Made by a program: the position numbers and the translations under genes. Source: Synergistes sp. (GTDB taxonomy: Bacteria > Synergistota > Synergistia > Synergistales > Synergistaceae). From it: DNA of 8,108 bases. The notes under the pieces were generated by a model. The model was not told the origin of the DNA. It ran no database searches and worked only from the letters and a program-made list of their open reading frames with translations. This document shows, piece after piece, positions 6,884 to 8,108 of this stretch. Position 1 is the first letter of the stretch; the number at the start of each line of letters is the position of its first letter. Location: NCBI GenBank assembly GCA_016288355.1, contig JAEEYY010000161.1, positions 1 to 8,108 of the forward strand, in the 5' to 3' direction.

Positions 6884-6915
6884 GCGGCCCGTCGGAGGAC
6901 GGGCCGCTTTTTTTT
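6884..6915 (+). terminator. Strong intrinsic terminator between leader peptide and cysE (attenuator terminator)
   Basis: A perfect 10-bp GC-rich stem (GCGGCCCGTC 6884-6893, GACGGGCCGC 6898-6907) with a GGAG loop is followed by eight T (6908-6915). The T tract ends just before the cysE Shine-Dalgarno GAGGGGGG (6916-6923). Because it lies between promoter and gene, it must be passed for cysE to be expressed. Confidence 0.95.
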
Positions 6916-6923
6916 GAGGGGGG
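6916..6923 (+). promoter_or_regulatory. Shine-Dalgarno site of cysE
   Basis: GAGGGGGG directly abuts the attenuator T tract and lies 7 nt before the ATG at 6931. It is separate from the terminator stem, so control is expected at transcription rather than by SD masking. Confidence 0.85.
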
Positions 6924-6930
6924 TGCCTTC

Positions 6931-7713
6931 ATGAAAGTATGGGAATATATCAAAAGCGACTACGAGGCGGCAAAAAGGAACGACCCCGCAATACCCGACG
7001 GGCTGCGGGGGGCCTTTGAGGTCATCCTCTGCACACCCGGCTTTCTTGCGATAACAGCGCACAGAGGCATTCATTTTCTGCATTCGGAACTGCATATCCC
7101 TGTGCTGCCGCGTCTGATATCGCTCTTTGTCCGCTGGTGGACCGGCATCGAGATACACCCGGCAGCTCAGATCGGAGAAGGTTTTTTCATCGATCACGGA
7201 GCTGGCGTCGTGATAGGCGAAACGACGATAATCGGCAAAAATGCCGTGCTCTACCAGGGTGTGACGCTTGGCGGCACAGGAAACGAAAAATCTCATAAAA
7301 GGCACCCGACGCTCGGGGACAACGTATTTGTAGGCAGCGGTGCGAAGATACTGGGCCCGATCACGATAGGCTCCAATTCACGCATAGGCGCAAACAGCGT
7401 CGTGCTTAAAAACGTCCCGTCAAACGCAACGGTGACGGGCATGAGGGCGCGCATCGTCAAAGTGGACGGCAAATCCGTCAGCAAGGGCGAGAGCGGGCTT
7501 TCCCAGGAAGATCTTTTTGCGCGCATCATCAGGCTTGAGGAAGAGATATACTATCTGCGCAATGAGATCAGGGAGATGAAAAACAATACGCCGGCTGAAG
7601 AGGAAAAGGTCTCAGGCGCAGGGCTCGATATAGAAGTCGCACACGAAAAAGCTCCGTCATTTAAAGTTTTTGGCAAGACTTTCGGGAAATCTGATATATC
7701 AAAGAAAGAATAA
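6931..7713 (+). CDS. cysE: Serine O-acetyltransferase
   Basis: Makes O-acetylserine from L-serine and acetyl-CoA, the first committed step of cysteine synthesis, in the cytosol. 260 residues: a short N-terminal helical part (1-70), as in the EpsC/short CysE type, then a left-handed beta-helix of hexapeptide repeats (about 72-170). Family landmarks are TGIEIHPAAQIG (71-82), FFIDHGAGVVIGET (85-98), YQGVTLGGTG (108-117), KRHPTLGDN (123-131) and RIGANSVVLKNVPSNATVTG (151-170). His89 with Glu74 matches the catalytic His and acidic partner of E. coli CysE (His158/Asp143); Arg124 and His125 lie in the serine/CoA-site loop. After the catalytic domain a three-heptad coiled coil (195-216; Leu/Ile/Met every 3-4 residues) leads into a charged tail ending KKE, not the terminal Ile usually used to dock CysK. 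Expression is predicted to be controlled by the upstream Cys leader attenuator. No cysK follows in the window. Confidence 0.96.
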   Translation: MKVWEYIKSDYEAAKRNDPAIPDGLRGAFEVILCTPGFLAITAHRGIHFLHSELHIPVLPRLISLFVRWWTGIEIHPAAQIGEGFFIDHGAGVVIGETTIIGKNAVLYQGVTLGGTGNEKSHKRHPTLGDNVFVGSGAKILGPITIGSNSRIGANSVVLKNVPSNATVTGMRARIVKVDGKSVSKGESGLSQEDLFARIIRLEEEIYYLRNEIREMKNNTPAEEEKVSGAGLDIEVAHEKAPSFKVFGKTFGKSDISKKE

Positions 7714-7764
7714 CCGTTTCCGACAAAAAATTAGTCACCTGTCCGGGGATAAATTGAAATGAAC

Positions 7765-7799
7765 ACGGCGCTGTCTGCTGAAAATTCAGACAGTGCCGT
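7765..7799 (+). terminator. Probable terminator hairpin after cysE
   Basis: A 13-bp stem with one G-U pair (7765-7777 with 7787-7799) and a 9-nt loop lies 51 nt after the cysE stop. The following bases (TTGCTTTGCTG) form only a broken T tract, so termination efficiency may be modest or factor-aided. Confidence 0.6.
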
Positions 7800-7845
7800 T
7801 GCTTTGCTGAAGCGAAGTATATAAATAAAAAAAGTGTGCAAGGGG

Positions 7846-7874
7846 TTGATTTATTGTTTGAAATGTTCTACTAT
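7846..7874 (+). promoter_or_regulatory. Candidate promoter for the exported-protein gene
   Basis: TTGATT (7846-7851), a 17-nt spacer and TACTAT (7869-7874), each with 4 of 6 consensus matches. A TTGTTG/TATATT pair at 7915-7944 is a competing candidate. Either gives a long 5' leader before 8037. Confidence 0.35.
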
Positions 7875-8036
7875 ATACATCGCGCTGTGTCTGATATATC
7901 ATCATAAACAATATTTGTTGTGCAGCGAACAGTTTTTTTATATTTACCGGCAATCGAAGACAGTGTGATCAGCAGCTGGTGCTTTTCGGCCTTAAGGCCG
8001 TCTGCAATAAAACAAGTCTTGAAGGGAGATACCGCA

Positions 8037-8108
8037 ATGAAGAAATTGGCAGTTCTTATGACAGCAGTATTTGTGTTTGCGGCAATGGCCGGCACGGCTT
8101 TCGCCGCC
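8037..8108 (+). CDS. N-terminus of an exported protein (signal peptide), truncated by the window edge
   Basis: ATG at 8037 is preceded by a strong Shine-Dalgarno, GAAGGGAG (8021-8028), 8 nt upstream. The 24 visible residues form a classic Sec signal peptide: a basic start (MKK), a hydrophobic core (LAVLMTAVFVFAAMAG) and an AFA-A signal peptidase I site. The protein is therefore secreted to the periplasm or outer membrane/surface. The strong ribosome site, long untranslated leader and several promoter-like elements suggest high expression. In Synergistota such signal peptides often precede SLH-domain porins or S-layer-type proteins, but nothing of the mature protein is visible, so this is only a guess. 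Confidence 0.85.
   Translation, partial: MKKLAVLMTAVFVFAAMAGTAFAA

Larger units (their letters stand above)
6731..6930 (+). promoter_or_regulatory. Predicted cysteine-responsive transcription attenuator of cysE
   Basis: The leader RNA can form a chain of competing pairings. A:B joins 6777-6785, overlapping the last two Cys codons of the run, with 6801-6809 (9 bp, one G-U). B:C joins 6803-6810 with 6816-6823 (8 bp, one G-U, 5-nt loop). C:D joins 6816-6821 with the terminator 5' arm 6884-6889 (5 G-C plus one G-U). D:E is the terminator (6884-6893 with 6898-6907). A bulged B:D pairing (6805-6814 with 6880-6892) is also possible. A ribosome finishing at the stop (6827-6829) would cover C and let D:E form. 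A ribosome held at early Cys codons would leave C free to trap D and permit readthrough into cysE. The pairings were read by eye; which ones dominate is unknown. Confidence 0.75.
7714..8036 (+). other. 323-nt intergenic region between cysE and the exported-protein gene
   Basis: It contains the cysE terminator-like hairpin (7765-7799), an AT-rich stretch with possible promoter elements, a perfect 5-3-5 inverted repeat (AACAA 7907-7911, TTGTT 7915-7919) and a 14-bp palindrome CGGCCTTAAGGCCG (7987-8000). Candidate -10 boxes are TATAAA (7820-7825), TACTAT (7869-7874, 17 nt after TTGATT 7846-7851) and TATATT (7939-7944, 18 nt after TTGTTG 7915-7920). A 21-codon frame at 7759-7824 runs across the hairpin and is not considered a gene. 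A long 5' untranslated leader for the downstream gene is likely. Confidence 0.6.

Noticed and set aside
6718..7305. Long minus-strand open frame (195 codons) opposite the cysE leader and 5' half.
   Set aside because: It antisenses a well-supported coding region and attenuator, has no recognisable domain, and its composition is that of a reverse-strand shadow.
7759..7824. 21-codon frame after cysE with a weak GGGGA upstream.
   Set aside because: It simply spans the post-cysE hairpin, its composition is unremarkable and no downstream gene relation is apparent.
7690..7901. 12-bp repeat TCTGATATATCA at 7690-7701 and again at 7890-7901, exactly 200 bp apart.
   Set aside because: About two 12-mer repeats are expected by chance in a window this size, the repeat is a low-complexity AT palindrome, and one copy is inside cysE coding sequence.
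7960..7990. Small hairpin AGCA/TGCT followed by TTTT as a terminator or riboswitch element.
   Set aside because: Only a 4-bp stem; too weak to support.

Overview
The window looks like chromosomal DNA from a moderately GC-rich (roughly 54% by eye), diderm (LPS-type) anaerobe. A Synergistota relative such as the Cloacibacillus group is my best guess, but the sequence alone does not prove it. The clues are a lipid A-type lauroyl/myristoyl acyltransferase homologue (LPS-type outer membrane), strong purine-rich Shine-Dalgarno sites, an iron-sulfur flavoprotein of the type common in anaerobes, and a UvrA2-like gene of a type I associate with anaerobic Firmicutes and Synergistota. No mobile elements, CRISPR arrays, rRNA or tRNA genes were seen.

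Layout. Positions 1-1791 (+): the 3' part of an unrecognised acidic protein, then tyrS 15 nt downstream, closed by a clean intrinsic terminator at 1800-1838. Then (+) an LpxL/HtrB-type acyltransferase to 2753; its longest-frame start codon lies inside that terminator hairpin. Its end overlaps by 4 nt the end of a convergent, minus-strand two-gene operon (5943 down to 2750) encoding a UvrA2-like tandem ABC ATPase and a DEDDh 3'-5' exonuclease, joined by an ATGA stop/start overlap. Divergent from it (+) is an iron-sulfur flavoprotein (6086-6658) with a good promoter at 5989-6017. Then comes cysE (6931-7713, serine O-acetyltransferase). At the right edge is the start of an exported protein (8037 to the end) behind a 323-nt intergenic region.

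Main discovery. The 272 nt between the flavoprotein gene and cysE hold what looks like a complete cysteine-responsive attenuator. A 32-codon reading frame (6731-6829) contains five consecutive Cys codons and seven Cys in total. It is followed by mutually exclusive hairpins and a 10-bp GC-rich intrinsic terminator with eight T (6884-6915) immediately before the cysE ribosome binding site. The promoter (TTGCAA, 17 nt, TACAAT) places the predicted transcription start exactly on the A of the leader ATG, and there is no Shine-Dalgarno, so the leader peptide appears to be translated from a leaderless mRNA. The parsimonious reading is that ribosome progress through the poly-Cys run reports Cys-tRNA charging and decides whether polymerase reads through into the first committed gene of cysteine biosynthesis.

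How the genes fit together. Most are separate housekeeping units: tyrosyl-tRNA charging, lipid A acylation, DNA damage/nucleotide handling, redox flavoprotein, cysteine synthesis. The leader-cysE unit is the only place where the sequence itself shows a specific regulatory circuit.
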